A stretch of 64,000 nt of DNA. It comes from Macrostomum hystrix. Its lineage: Eukaryota; Platyhelminthes; Macrostomidae. The DNA lies in assembly GCA_950097015.1 (NCBI GenBank), contig CATNEN010000033.1:3580001-3644000 (forward strand), written 5' to 3'. Under the pieces are notes generated by a model. It worked only from the letters and a program-made list of their open reading frames with translations, did not search any database and was not told where the DNA came from. The position numbers and the translations under genes are program-made. Every line of letters begins with the position of its first letter. Positions within the stretch are counted from its first letter, which is position 1. Shown here piece after piece: positions 12,195 through 21,564 of the stretch.

Positions 12195-12449
12195 ACCATT
12201 GTGCAATTGAACGGCGCAAGGGGTGAACTGACTTTGGCTCACTGCAGTGGACTCAAAAGTAACTGCTTCTGTTTGAAAATTTAGCTATAAGACTTTTAAA
12301 AGGTGGTCTTTACCATAGACAAATTTCATGCTTCTGCGTCTCGTGGATCATACTCAGGCTAAAGACTTTCTGAGTGACCCTCGTATAGCCAATAGTCTAT
12401 GACTGAGGCTTAGTCTCATTTAGTCCCACTTGGTCGAGTCGTGCGGCAA

Positions 12450-12584
12450 TTAAATATTATAATCCCCACTTGAAATCGTAGTCTATGGCATAGAACGACT
12501 GAGGACTGCGTTTCTTGGCCGAGGCGAAGCCGAGGCCGTTCCTTGGCCAAAGAAACTAAATCAACTGGGGATTATTTTATACTT
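12450..12584. repeat. Nested stem-loop between mariner-2 and YR copy B2
   Basis: The outer arms are TATTATAATCCCCACTTGA (left) and TCAACTGGGGATTATTTTATA (right, slightly mismatched). Inner arms are TTTCTTGGCC and GGCCAAAGAAA, around a loop rich in GAGGC/GCCGAGGCC. A GTCTATGG copy (12481-12488) lies between the outer and inner left arms. The inner sequence resembles the arm of the hairpin at 14086. Confidence 0.65.
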
Positions 12585-12845
12585 AACCTACAAGATATGA
12601 GGGTTCACGCTTGATTCCTAGGCTCTTTCTTTACCAGTGGAATGGCCGTCTATGGCCAAACCTCACTAAAACATGAAGCCTGAGAACTCCAAACGAGGCC
12701 ATTGAACCAGTTCACAGGCCTGAAACGTGGCCAGTGAACATTGTATTTTAAACTTTACTTTATTAAAAGATACCAACAGTAAGAACGTTCAGCGAATCAA
12801 TTTATATTGTTCCTTCGTTCCATTGTTCGCAAGTTCACCAGAAAA

Positions 12846-13898
12846 TCACTCAAACGTGATTTCTACAGTGTTAGCCTCACTGTTGACGATCATACGTATC
12901 TTCTTCTTCGGGGGAACACTGATCTCTTCAGAAACAGGATTCAATGTAGGCTCAATAGACGCGGCTGCTCCTCCGGCGTGCAGAGCGCAGGTCATACGCG
13001 AATGGTCCTGGACGTCCAGCCGTATGTACCTCTCAATTGCGTTCGACGAATGTCCAGTGACTCGGGCTACATCGTCCCTTGCCAGTCCAGCCCGGTGCAG
13101 GGTGCTGGTACACGTCTTCCTCAGAGACTGGTTGGTGAACTTGCCATCCCGTGGACACGGGCTTTTCGCCACAATGGAGTCGAGAGTATGCCGGTCGATT
13201 GGTGCATTCTGGTACCATCTGCCGCTTTTGATAGCTGATTCACTCCGAAACCAAGTAAGAAAGAGGTTCTCATGCTTGCATTGGTCCGGTCGGTAGCCGT
13301 CGTAGATTTTGTAGATGCATGGAAGGCAGCGCGCATGATCCGGGGAGTGCGTCGCCATGACAACCTTCACAGGATGATTCTTTCTTCTTATTCCAGAATT
13401 GTTAGTTTTCATGCTCCGCTCCTCTCTATACACCAACATTTAATTGCCATCGTGTAGTTCGATGCGAATCTATTGGCCTCTCTTCAGACTGTGGAGCTCT
13501 GTTCCACCACGTAGGGCGGAGTTTTTTCCAATGTAGAACACAAGCGTATGCAGCAGCGTCTTGAAAGTCTTGAAAGCAGCGAACAAGAAAGTCTTCAGCA
13601 GATAGTTCCAATCCGATTTATTCCACTCGGCCCGCTCCTTCAGCACCGCAAGACCAGAGCTGTCACCGCGAAGCAGCTTAGTTTGCCTCTCCTGAAACCA
13701 GTCGTCAAATACCTTAAGTGCCCATCGCTCCTTCTTGCGCGTCGATTCCGGCACCGCAGCGTCAATCCTCTCAGCAACCTCGTCATCAGACACTAGAGCA
13801 AATCTCGAAGGCTCTTCTCTCAATTGAACCTCATCCAGCCAGTCAAGAACAAGTTCCAAATCTTCCTCCATGTTGAAGAGACTTTGCAACTCTCTCAC
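12846..13898 (-). pseudogene. YR copy B2: KIAA1958-like recombinase, internal deletion
   Basis: The reading begins near 13898 with an N-terminal domain (SDDEVAERIDAAVPESTRKKE, then RWALKVFDDWFQERQ). About 100 residues usually present between NYLLKTFLFA and the first catalytic region LHTLVFYIGKNSALRGG are missing, and the frame breaks between 13470 and 13439. The second half (13439-12846) has ARCLPCIYKIYDGYRPDQC, FLTWFRSES and NQSLRKTCTSTLHRAG, where the HxxR histidine is replaced by Gln, then VTGHSSNAIERYIR with the nucleophile Tyr. GTCTATGG copies lie on both sides (12648 and 13978), in direct orientation. It is inactive because of the deletion and frame break. Confidence 0.85.
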
Positions 13899-13977
13899 TG
13901 ATTCTATAAAGTCTGCCTGACTGTCTGTCTCTGCTTCTCAGTGTCCAGTCCTTCCTTTTCTACTTGAAAATTTTAGT

Positions 13978-14035
13978 GTCTATGGTAAATATGGGGGCTG
14001 CGCCCCCCTACCCCCGCTTTGGAAGCTTTCGCTTC
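13978..14035. repeat. GTCTATGG end followed by a GC hairpin
   Basis: GTCTATGGTAAATAT leads into GGGGGCTGCGCCCCCC and then TACCCCCGC. The same arrangement (motif, a short A/T-rich gap, then a GGGG/CCCC hairpin) recurs at 16983 and 28040. It lies just upstream of copy B2 and is probably an element terminus. Confidence 0.6.
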
Positions 14036-14047
14036 CAATATCTGTAG

Positions 14048-14080
14048 ATTAAGTACTATGTACTTAATAAGTACTATCTA
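14048..14080. repeat. Short AT palindrome
   Basis: GTAGAT and ATCTAC form the outer arms around TAAGTACT/AGTACTTA-type repeats. It lies between two larger palindromes in the YR district. Nothing else is visible here. Confidence 0.55.
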
Positions 14081-15124
14081 CGCGTTATTCTTAGGCCGAG
14101 GCAAACCTTCACAGGATGATTCTTGCTTCTGAGGCAGTGTAAAATTAGGTTTTCTTTATCATTTTTAAATTCCCGCCACTTTTCCTCACGCGCTAGCTAA
14201 ATGTCGTTATATCACGCAGTGCTCTTTGTGCGTTATATTGCTCTCAAGTAGAAACCTGCACCCACCCCAATTTCTTTGTGTATATATAGAGAGAAAATAT
14301 AAATGCGATCTTTACCTTGGCTCACCCTTGCCTAACCCTTGCCTCACCCTTGCGCACCCTTGCTCACCTTGCTTAACCGTCCGCTACCTGTTTGACCTAC
14401 TTTACGTTCTATACGTTCTCAACGTTTAGCTCTACATTCGATACAACGAAATATAAGCGATTCCACTTCCAACCTCTATTCCAGTTTCGCTATTAAATAG
14501 ACCGAGTTTCTGAGTTATTTTCCTAATAAAAGGAAACAGTTAAAGATACCTTTGCCTTCCCAACCCTCTCCCAAAGATCTCTCGTCGGCCTTCTTTACCA
14601 AAACCCACCCTATTATATGATCCCTTTGAAATCCCAATATACCGTCCTAAAATCCCGTCCAAAAGTCCACCTGAAGTCTATCTGAAGTTCACCTAAAGTT
14701 ACCTAAATACCCCCTGAAGTCCCTAAAAACTCCGCCTTTATCCCTCATGAGACTGTACTAATCCCGGACCCCATAGAGGAAAGTAAGTGAAAGCGCGAAG
14801 GTCGTTCACCAGGCAACTTTAATCCATCCTGATACGCCCCACGGACTGTGTGTCCCAGATCAGTGACCTTAGCCCTCGTGCCAGCATCAGTAAATTCCGC
14901 TCCCAGTGTTAGTAGCTAGTGTCTTGCCGCTCGGGCATTAGCGCTACCTTAGGTATAACCCGAACAGCGTGGAAAAATACCTACTCTCACCCTCATAAAT
15001 TACGCTACCATCCCCCCCAAATACTCAGCTCACCAATCCCAAATTCAATAAATAGAGAGAGCTGAGAGGTCTGCTACACTTCTTATTCCAGAATTGTTAT
15101 GCAAAGCCTCGGCCTAAGAAGCGC
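14081..15124. repeat. Hairpin split by a solo LTR
   Basis: The left arm contains TTCTTAGGCCGAGGC (ending 14102) and the right arm GCCTCGGCCTAAGAA (15106-15120), with CGCG beyond on both sides. If the solo LTR (14130-15078) and one target copy are ignored, the loop is only about 47 bp. That loop contains a 43-nt copy, with one mismatch, of coding sequence from recombinase copy B2 (13362-13404). Confidence 0.75.
14130..15078. mobile_element. Solo LTR of a retrotransposon
   Basis: The 949-bp segment begins TGAGGCAG and ends GTCTGCTACA, the TG...CA ends of long terminal repeats. It is flanked by the 4-bp duplication CTTC (14126-14129 and 15079-15082). The insertion is proved by comparison with the uninterrupted 43-nt homologous stretch at 13362-13404. 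A TATATATAGAG stretch (about 14281) and AATAAA (about 15050) could be promoter and polyadenylation signals for rightward transcription. There is no internal coding region, as expected after recombination between two LTRs. The superfamily is not determined; 4-5 bp duplications are usual for Ty3-like elements. Confidence 0.75.
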
Positions 15125-15236
15125 GTCCGAGGTCTTTCTGTCATAGAAACCAAAAGAACAGACAAAGATTATATGCATAAAATCCGATTGCTTATTTTAG
15201 AGACATTTAATGGGCGCCTTCAGAGCGAGGAATCGG

Positions 15237-15327
15237 TAGTCTGTGGTACAGACTACTTTAATTCCGAGACCATTACATCATATAATGGGCCTCAAACGGC
15301 GCCCATTATATGATATAACGGTCTCGG
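15237..15327. repeat. Stem-loop left of YR copy B3
   Basis: A 21-bp palindrome around GTCTGTGGTACAGAC (15237-15257) is followed by a hairpin. Its arms, 15264-15290 and 15301-15327, match at 25 of 27 positions (CCGAGACCATTACATC against the complement of GATATAACGGTCTCGG), and the loop is 10 bp. GTCTGTGG here may be a variant of the GTCTATGG end motif. Confidence 0.7.
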
Positions 15328-15460
15328 GACACGAGCAGTTTGTACATAGACTACCAGCATTTATTGTGTATGTGATGCAAATAGAACAGGAAGAAAATAT
15401 AAAACGAAAACCTCAAACTTATTGTCACTCGTTGTCCATGCTTCAAAACGCTTCACGCAC

Positions 15461-16792
15461 TTACTTGAACAGGATTTCAATTTTTGGACCCAAAATGCTG
15501 ATGGACTTCACTCCGTGTCCTATAGGAGACTTAAGAGACTCACCAGAAGCGACCAGCTTACCAGTGGAACCGATTCTTGGGCTTGCTTCTGGAACAGAGA
15601 TGCCTTGCAACGCGCTGGATGCAATCCTAGCCACCTGGGCAGAAGGACCAATGTAGCGTTCAAGCGCAGCGGAACTGTGTCCAGTTACTTTAGAAATCTC
15701 AGGCCTCGACAGTCCAACATCACGCAATGTTGTAGCCCACGTCTTTCGCAGGGTTTGGTTGCTATAGTTTCCACCGGAAGGCGCAGGTAGACCATCCATC
15801 AGTGTGCGAACCACAGAATCGAGAGAGAGGCGTCCGAGGACTTGATTTTGAAACCACTTACCGGCACGAACAGACGTTTCACTCCGAAACCAGGACAGAA
15901 ATAGCTGAGGCTTCGTGCACTGATCTGGGCGCAGACTAACGTAACGTTTGTAGAGACAAATAAGACAACGATAATGATTAGCCGTGTGGTACGCAGTATT
16001 ACGTTTAATAGGTCGATTAAACGTCTTCAATCCGCACGGTCGTGTCTTTGAAACAGTTTGCTCCGCGTACACCAGAACCTCCTCGGAACCTTCAGTCGTC
16101 AGTTGGATTTGTTTGTTGTATTCCAGTTCGTGTAGGTCACGGCCACCTCGAAGTCCAAAGACCTTTCCGACAAGAAAGATTACTGTGACAAGAAGACTTT
16201 TTGGTGAATTGTCACCCAGCACTCCACGATTCCAAAGAGAATCCTCGTCCGCAGCAGCAATCGGCGAGGCACTCTTACACCCGTTGAGATTGCCTTCCTT
16301 AGCAGTCTCCCGCATAGCGGCATCAAGTGCACGTCGGGTTGCGACAAACTCCGCATCCGTCCAAATTGACATAGTGTAGACGTAGTAGTGTATGCTGGAT
16401 CATCGTAATCAGATCCTTAAGAGTTCCCGGGGGAACATCTCGCCATTTTCCTTGCGCACCTCAAAGACGAAAAATTGAAGAAGATGATTTAAATCACTCT
16501 TAGTCAGCTCCTCAATAGGCTTTAACAACATCAAGCCGGTAACTTCTCCTTCAAGTTGCAGTTGATTGCAATTTTCCTTCCAAGTTCTGAACACTTTAAT
16601 TGCCCACTTTTCCTTCGCGTGGGTAGAGTTCGGCAGACTCTCAGCCAGCCTGCGCTTCAAATCGGTCGAATCAAGCAGCTCACCAACACGGCTTGTCGAA
16701 GATAACGATGGACGCATCGCATCAGCAGCAGGTGGATTATCAGATGAATTGAAGAATTCAGAGAAGTCGAAGTCTTCCATAGCGCCAGCCAT
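15461..16792 (-). pseudogene. YR copy B3: KIAA1958-like recombinase, near complete
   Basis: Reading starts near 16792 (MAGAMEDFDFSEFF) and continues through ESLPNSTHAKEKWAIKVFRTW and DLNHLLQFFVFEVRKENGEMF to 16409. After a frame break of about 36 bp it resumes at 16372 (WTDAEFVATRRALDAAM). The catalytic domain has VFGLRGGRDLHELEY (first Arg), CLICLYKRYVSLRPDQC, FLSWFRSETSVRAGKWF, NQTLRKTWATTLRDVG (HxxR changed to QxxR) and VTGHSSAALERYIGP (nucleophile Tyr). The order and spacing match DUF3504/KIAA1958-type Crypton-derived proteins. A short intron instead of a frameshift at 16373-16408 is possible, but I see no convincing splice pair. Confidence 0.85.
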
Positions 16793-16982
16793 TGCAAAAT
16801 GTATTGCCCAAGTACTTGATATAGCACTTAAACAATTTCTTCTCTTAATCGCTCATCTTCTTTTTAGTCTTTCTATGCTGACTGTCTTTTATTCTTAATA
16901 TTAATTTTTTCTATGGCCCGAAAGGATGCTATATGGATGTGCGATATTCAAAACTGTATTGGAAAACTACAAATGAAAGTTT

Positions 16983-17030
16983 GTCTATGGTTAGAATGTG
17001 GAGGCTTCGCCCCACACCCGCTAGCAGCCG
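16983..17030. repeat. GTCTATGG end followed by a GC hairpin
   Basis: GTCTATGGTTAGAATGT is followed by GGAGGCTTCGCCCCACACCCGC. This is the second copy of the motif-plus-hairpin arrangement seen at 13978 and 28040. It lies between copies B3 and A3. Confidence 0.6.
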
Positions 17031-17074
17031 CTGTCGAATAGATGGAATACTCTCCAAAATAGGTAATCTGATTT

Positions 17075-17146
17075 CATATAAAATAATAGCCTTTTAATAA
17101 GCTGTCTAACCACAGAATGCTTATTAAATGGCTATTATCATATACA
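17075..17146. repeat. Stem-loop between YR copies B3 and A3
   Basis: The left arm AATAGCCTTTTAATAAGC and right arm GCTTATTAAATGGCTATT are complementary apart from single-base differences, and AT-rich extensions follow on both sides. The loop is about 16 bp. No coding sequence is present. Confidence 0.75.
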
Positions 17147-17410
17147 TAAAGCATGATTTTTTAGTCTATAATGCTCGCAATGTATAACTTTGATGCTTTT
17201 TTCGGGCTTTTTATTTACTGCTTTATGTCTGTGGTCGGGAAATAATGTCCGCAAATGTTTATTTCAGTAGAAATTTAACGATTGAACGATTTAACAGCGC
17301 ATTTAATATCAATAGTAAATTATTAGTATACCTTTTTGCGATCTTGTTGGCCAAAACTGCGATAAATTTGGCCAGCCTGGGATAGACAAAAAAGCACAGA
17401 TTGTACCCTT

Positions 17411-19251
17411 TTGTCTATGGTTTCCGGCATTCATACTTGCGGTAACAATTTAATTGTTTGTCGGCTTTTTTTGATTGTTGCCGGATTTCAGACGAATGTA
17501 TTTGGCTATCAAAACAAGGAACAACAATAGCAACACGGCGAAAGTGTTTCATAGTCACAAAAAGTTCTTAAGAACAAACCGATCGAATCAATTGTTTTAC
17601 TTTCCGTAAAAGTTGAATGTGCAGTTGTGGAACTGACCACCACAGAGGCTTCTCGGCAGGTCTTGGCCGCCCTCGGGTGCTTTCATCAGCTCGCCTCTAT
17701 CAGACCCAGTTGTCACACTTTCGATGGTGGATTCCGCATCGTCGTCAATCTTGGTGACTTTGGACCCATAGGCAGCCAGACAAGCGCTCATTCGGGCCAC
17801 ACAGTCCATGTCTCGCCGCTTGTATACATCCACTGAGCTCGAATTCTTGTGTCCCGTCATTAGTGTAATCGCTTGATTATCGAAACCGGCCTTGGCCAAA
17901 CAGTTCACCTAAGTTTCAGCAGTTGGGTAAGACAGTATTCTTACAGTTTTACTGAAGTGAGTAGGCCATGCGATCTTTACTCACCGTGGTTACTCGCACA
18001 CAATGGTTGGTGTACTTCCGCTGCAGAGCCAGACACGCACTCAGATTCTTCATGAAGTCTCCAAGTGAATCTTTGCCGAGTCGTTGGCAGGCTGAGAAGC
18101 CAGACTTATTGAGCCTTGGGAACAACACCTCACATCCATTCGGTAGTTGAGAGACGTACATTTTAAAGGCTTCGACGGGACAAACAGCTTTGTCTTGCAC
18201 GCTGTACATCCGAGCTAACTTGAGATCCTTGAATGCCTTCTCGTTCAACGACGCTTTAACGTTTTTCGACAGCATGGCGACAGCGACGCGTACAAACTCC
18301 GTACCTCCTTCTGACACTATCTCAAAACATCCAGGTGTCAACTCTCTCAGATTTTCTCGGCCTCGCAGTGCGAAATGGAGCAGAACGTTGAAAATGTTTT
18401 CGTCCTGCAGTTTACGAAGGGACGTTCGGTCAAAGTATGCGCGAATTGTTTGCATGTCGTCCTCGGAAATAGCTTCGTATTTGTCTACCTTCTCGACGTG
18501 TCCTTCCATGTACATTTTCACCATGGCGACAAGAACGCCATTGCAACGCTTGAAGGCTTCTCCGGTAACGATGTTCACCTGGCGATTAACGGACGGGGAT
18601 TGCAGGTGGCGTTGAATAGCCGCACGAAAACAGATGAGAGACTTTGGCGCATAGTAAGTTCCATCCTGCTTTCGAAGGGATGAATAGAAAAGCCTCAGAT
18701 AATCGTTCAAAAATCGATCCGGAACACGCTCAAACTCCTGGCAGAGCCCCTTCTCGTTGAGGAACTGTCGGAACCTTGCCACGTGAAGCTTCCGTTGCGT
18801 CTCGGTCGATTTCGGCACTGAGTCACTCTCAAGTCGGTCCAACATTTCCAGATCTTCGCTACGTAGCTCAGGCAGCCCGTTGGAACTGGACGACGCATCC
18901 AGGTTGTCCATCTCCAGAACGTAGCGCGTGCTCGACTCTCGGGTGACAAAAGCCAACTCGTCCGTGGAGAGTCCACATATTTCTCCGCCAGGAATGTTTG
19001 CGTAGCGAATCATAGCTACTTTTCCTATTTGCACTCCGAATAGGAGAATTAAATAAAGCTCAAAATCAACTTGAGAATTAACTCATGGCAGCCAGGCTAG
19101 CTGTCTTCACTGTCCTTTAAATTTGCCATAAACGATTAATTATCTCTACAACCCTTTCATTTAGAGAGCGACTAAATTTGCTCTCCGGCAACATTCCGGC
19201 AACAATCGCATTTCATACTCAGCATCCGCACTATGTCTGGGCCATAGACAA
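17411..19251 (-). mobile_element. YR element A3 with 10-bp inverted ends
   Basis: TTGTCTATGG (17411-17420) and its exact complement CCATAGACAA (19242-19251) bracket an intact recombinase gene (19013-17597), giving a 1.84 kb unit. Immediately outside the right end is a long stem-loop (19265-19385). The boundary assignment rests on the recurrence of the motif at other copies, especially the nested copy A2. Confidence 0.65.
17597..19013 (-). CDS. YR copy A3: intact Crypton-like tyrosine recombinase with one intron
   Basis: Exon 1 (19013-17985) and exon 2 (17908-17597) join in phase 0 across a 76-bp intron with GTGAGT at its 5' end and TTAG at its 3' end, giving 446 residues with no stop. The start was chosen by similarity of MIRYANIPGGEI to the N-termini of A2 and A4. 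An acidic N-terminal segment is followed by a core-binding domain (SVPKSTETQRKLHVARFRQF, YYAPKSLICFRAAIQRHLQ). The catalytic domain has LRGRENLREL (Arg), NHCVRVTT directly before the intron (HxxR), MTGHKNSSSVDVYKRRD (His and nucleophile Tyr) and a C-terminal FHNCTFNFYG motif. All expected catalytic residues are present, so this is the best candidate for an active copy. It would catalyse integration and excision through a covalent Tyr-DNA intermediate in the nucleus. Confidence 0.85.
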
Positions 19252-19264
19252 GGGAAGTCAAAAG

Positions 19265-19385
19265 GGTACAATAATGACATATACCGATTTTTTCGGCAGC
19301 AATTGCTCTACTAAGCTTCAGCCGCTACGCGGCTTCAGCTTACGCAATTGCTGCCGAAAAAAATCGGTATATATCGTTACATTGG
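19265..19385. repeat. Long stem-loop beside YR element A3
   Basis: The arms include ACCGATTTTTTCGGCAGCAA (left) and TTGCTGCCGAAAAAAATCGG (right), about 45 bp each with small mismatches. The tip is a smaller GCCGCTACGCGGC hairpin. It lies 15 bp outside the right end motif of A3. Confidence 0.8.
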
Positions 19386-19560
19386 CCCAGATTTCACCAT
19401 AGAATCTGCCGCAAACTGCAATCAAATTGGCACAAACTGCGATCAAATTGGCCAGCAGTTAACTTAGCAATCAGTTGCATTGTCATTAACTTTTGCGGGC
19501 ACACGTGTCCCTTTTCGGGGTATCAATGAATGAAATTTCGTCTCGAATTTTCCGTAGTCT

Positions 19561-19632
19561 ATGTTAAAACAGCAGTCCAACCAAGGAGTTCTATAATTAG
19601 TAATTTTATAGAACGATCCTTGATTTTAACAT
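19561..19632. repeat. Stem-loop beside YR copy A4
   Basis: ATGTTAAAA and CCAAGGAGTTCTAT on the left face ATAGAACGATCCTTG and TTTTAACAT on the right. A GTCTATG variant of the end motif overlaps the outer left arm. A4 follows at 19779. Confidence 0.7.
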
Positions 19633-19778
19633 GCAAGTGCAAGTGTATTGTCGTTTTAGAACATAGATAGCAGCATAATGGAAAGATAATGATAACAGTG
19701 CAATAACAATGACGGTAACAATGAAGCGCAATATCAGTTTTGCAAATTCAGTTTGCAACAGTGTTTACTTTCGACGCA

Positions 19779-20953
19779 TTACTGCTTACCATCACCAGCT
19801 AGTTTGAACGTGCAATTCTTGAAAGTCCCATTGAAGTTCACGACGATAGTTGGCACAGCCTCGGTAGACCGCTGCTCTCCAAGCTTGGTTTCCGCAGACA
19901 TAGTCTCGGTAATCGCAACTTCGCCATCCTGGCCAATGCGACGAATACAGACCTGGGAGGAGCTTGTCTCGACGCTCAGTGCTGATGGCATCGCACGGAA
20001 GTCGGCATCGCGCCTCCCTACGCTCTGCGGATTCTTGTGGCCAGTGTTAGATGCGATAGCCGAGTTTGAGAAGCCTCTCTCCTTCAGTACCGTCACGTGT
20101 GTAACTCTAATGCAGTGGTTGGTATAACGCTTAGAGAGGGCAAGTTTAGAAGACAAAGTACTCAATTGAATTTTTGCCTAAATTTCGCGCAGCACAGTAC
20201 CAGCGTTTGTCGGCCAGGCCCTTAGAAAAATTCATACACGGCTTCGGAAAGAGACTTTCGATCCGCAGTTCGTCCAACCGCTGCAGATACAAGCGCATAG
20301 CTGACACAGGACAGTTCGCCGAGCCCTCGGTGGCATACATGCGCACCTTCTTGGCATTCTCGAACTCGCTCGGTTACAACGAAGCCTTGGCATTCTTGCT
20401 GATGATGTCATGACTCAGGGTGAAATACTCTTTGCCTTCCGAGTCCTCTTGAAAGTCGAAGCTTGTCTTAGATAGTAAAGGCAGCGTCTCTCGCCCACGT
20501 AGTCCAAAGTAGTAGATTAGATGGAACTTCACCTCCTGTTGCAGTACTTCGCCGTTTGTCCGATCAAAGTAGTCCATGATTTTGACAAGATCGTTCTTCT
20601 CGATCACTGCGAACTCGTCTCCAGCCTTTGGTTGATTTGCACGCTTGTATTTTTGCACTATGGACACAAGCATCCGATTGGCAGCAGTGAACACAGGGTC
20701 TCCGATAATGTTTACACCTGGACGATTAAGGTTGAAGTACCGATTCAATCCACGTTCCTTCACGTTCAATCTCTCTCAGTTCCTCGAGCGCATCTTCATC
20801 GAGGTCCAGGATTTCTTCCTCATCTAGCCTTCGAGCAAACTCGCCACTTAGTTCCTCCAGATAACGAGTTGCAGATTCCGAAGTCACCCAGTTCAGCTCT
20901 TCAGTTGATAATGCGCTGACCAGTTGATCGGGTAGATTCGCTAAGTTTAACAT
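19779..20953 (-). pseudogene. YR copy A4: recombinase with deletion and lost Tyr
   Basis: The N-terminus (20953, MLNLANLPDQLVSALSTEEL) matches A2 and A3. After DEDALEELREIE the frame jumps to RGLNRYFNLNRPGVNII near 20760, so most of the core-binding domain (roughly 70-80 residues) has been deleted. The catalytic domain retains FGLRGRETLPLL, then after further frame breaks near 20370 and 20150 NHCIRVTHVTVLKERG and TGHKNPQSV. The nucleophilic Tyr region is deleted: SVGRRDADF stands where A3 has SVDVYKRRDMDC. The C-terminal FKNCTFKL motif remains. No intron is present after RVT. GTCTATG (19556) and CCATAGAC (21079-21086) flank it. Confidence 0.85.
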
Positions 20954-21167
20954 TTTAACACTCCTGTATTAAAGATCTGTTGTCCCTCTCCTTCTTATTT
21001 AACGAAGTTCTCTCGCTCCTCACTCTCCTTATAGTCTATGGCGCTTATACCCATCAACCGATTGGAAACAAACTTAGACCATAGACATTCCAACATCTCT
21101 AATATAGGGCCCGCTAATTTCTGCATTGTCGCCCGGAATTTTCTTGCTCAAGTTACTGACAATATGA

Positions 21168-21243
21168 TTAACATAGAATTTTGCTAGTAGTCAATGTAGA
21201 ATTTTGAGGGCGCGCAAGCGCAAACTACAAAATTCTATGTTAA
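21168..21243. repeat. Stem-loop right of YR copy A4
   Basis: TTAACATAGAATTTTG and its perfect complement CAAAATTCTATGTTAA form the arms. The inner part includes a GCGCGCAAGCGC-like GC hairpin. It lies about 80 bp outside the CCATAGAC at 21079. Confidence 0.75.
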
Positions 21244-21564
21244 TGTAACATTTTACTGAAGGATATTCATTAAGTAAACAGTGCAAGAAACGATAAATAT
21301 GCCTACCGACTACATATTGAACCCAATTCACGCTGATAAGCAGACTTAACCAATATAAATTTTTGCAAGCACAAAAAATGAGAACAAACATCAAAGGCGG
21401 CTGTAAGCGGGTGTCACTGGCAGCACTGAAGAACTTGTCTGCAGCATACATGTCCGTCAAGCAAGGATGTCATCCCGCTGTAAGCATCGTTGAAAGTATG
21501 TCTGGTTGTGGTTGCACCACTGAATGCACTTGTGCTGGGTGATGACATCCATGGACGCCTCGAC

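Larger units (their letters stand above)
10260..12320 (-). mobile_element. YR (Crypton-like) element A2 nested in mariner-2
   Basis: The left boundary GTCTATGG (10260-10267) and right boundary CCATAGAC (12313-12320) form an inverted pair. Between them are a recombinase gene (11838-10430) and two palindromes upstream of it (12013-12044 and 12086-12194). The extent is inferred from two things: excising exactly this interval restores a mariner of normal length, and the same motif flanks other YR copies. An additional GTCTATGG lies inside (11950-11957). Confidence 0.75.
9088..12383 (-). mobile_element. Mariner-type transposon 2 with a YR element inside
   Basis: Inverted terminal repeats begin CGAGGGTCACTCAGAAAGTC at 9088 and end with the complement GACTTTCTGAGTGACCCTCG at 12383, each flanked by TA (9086-9087 and 12384-12385). 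The transposase (10237-9144) occupies the left part. Between its start and the right terminal repeat lies a 2061-bp YR element (10260-12320). Removing that insert leaves 1235 bp, close to the standard mariner length, so the YR element was added later, into the transposase 5' leader. Confidence 0.9.

Noticed and set aside
14226-14429. A small open frame with Cys/Leu-rich translation
   Set aside because: It lies wholly inside the solo LTR and has no domain similarity.
15461-16792. A spliceosomal intron between 16409 and 16372 in copy B3
   Set aside because: No GT-AG pair of plausible spacing restores the frame; a frameshift or small insertion is simpler.
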